Shown here one piece after another: positions 63,936 to 64,000 of a stretch of DNA of 64,000 nt. Numbering within the stretch: the stretch's first letter is position 1; every line of letters begins with the position of its first letter. Both the position numbers and the translations under genes were made by a program. The DNA is from Halomonas campaniensis (GTDB lineage: Bacteria > Pseudomonadota > Gammaproteobacteria > Pseudomonadales > Halomonadaceae): NCBI RefSeq assembly GCF_002211105.1, contig NZ_JPUA01000005.1, forward strand, positions 42,065 through 106,064, in the 5' to 3' direction. The notes below the pieces were generated by a model. It had not been told where the DNA came from and ran no database searches. It worked only from the letters and a program-made list of their open reading frames with translations.

Positions 63936-64000
63936 TGAACTGACCCCATAAACTTGGACAGTGAAAAACTAAGCGGCCAAGGCCTGATTTCGGTACTGCA
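63936..64000 (-). mobile_element. IS3-family insertion sequence, right end, truncated by the window
   Basis: The terminal inverted repeat begins TGAACTGACCCCATAAAC with CTTGGACA, the usual TG-starting IS3/IS150-group end. Only the 65-base end lies inside the window. Confidence 0.75.
63969..64000 (-). CDS. IS3-family transposase OrfB, C-terminal fragment
   Basis: The last ten or so codons are visible, reading QYRNQALAA then TAG on the minus strand, the typical OrfB ending. The rest lies beyond the window edge. This frame is too short to be in a standard gene list. Confidence 0.7.
   Translation of the reverse strand, partial: QYRNQALAA

Overview
The window looks like a chromosomal segment of a halophilic gammaproteobacterium of the Halomonadaceae (Halomonas/Vreelandella type). 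This rests on the gene content and order (phaB beside a min operon, ffh-rpsP-rimM-trmD-rplS, xerD-dsbC-hom-thrC-recJ, prfB-lysS, ftsYEX-rpoH), the acidic proteins and the GC-rich core. The genus is inferred from gene content and neighbourhood only.

Positions 1 to about 15,900 are accessory DNA, visibly more AT-rich than the rest. From the left it holds: the end of a D-2-hydroxyacid dehydrogenase; a gene-poor stretch with a possible 275-bp MITE-like element; a catabolic operon of HMG-CoA-lyase-type enzyme, class III CoA-transferase, TRAP transporter (P, Q, M) and gamma-carbonic-anhydrase-like protein; a LysR regulator; and a tyrosine-to-homogentisate set (aromatic aminotransferase, MarR regulator, Rieske ferredoxin, 4-hydroxyphenylpyruvate dioxygenase, Lrp-type regulator). 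It ends in an integration module: a BPSL0761-like small protein, a YhaM-like OB/HD protein, a tyrosine integrase, an excisionase-like protein and a divergent small HTH protein. The module abuts the 3' end of an initiator tRNA gene at 15,912-15,988, the classical arrangement of a tRNA-targeted integrative element.

From 16 kb on the DNA is core chromosome. It contains phaB; a large DUF349 protein; minCDE; sbcB; a pitrilysin protease coupled to an SRAP protein that has lost all its active-site residues; TetR and acyltransferase genes; a CNNM/CorC membrane protein and a YpjD-like protein; ffh with the rpsP-rimM-trmD-rplS translation operon; xerD and dsbC; hom-thrC; and recJ. A block at 41.6-52.2 kb (YitT, a copper-type ATPase operon with a MerR regulator and a coupled 23-residue membrane peptide, fadL, and an oligopeptide ABC transporter) separates recJ from prfB-lysS. 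The right end carries an MFS exporter, bolA, a HolD-like gene overlapping rimI, zapB, rsmD, ftsYEX and rpoH. An IS3-family element begins just after rpoH and appears to have split its terminator.

The observations most worth following are the inactive SRAP protein, the copA-coupled micropeptide, the HolD-like gene, the tRNA-linked integration module with 11-bp repeats, the predicted CoA-dependent acid catabolism operon, and a four-copy 16-bp repeat upstream of minC.
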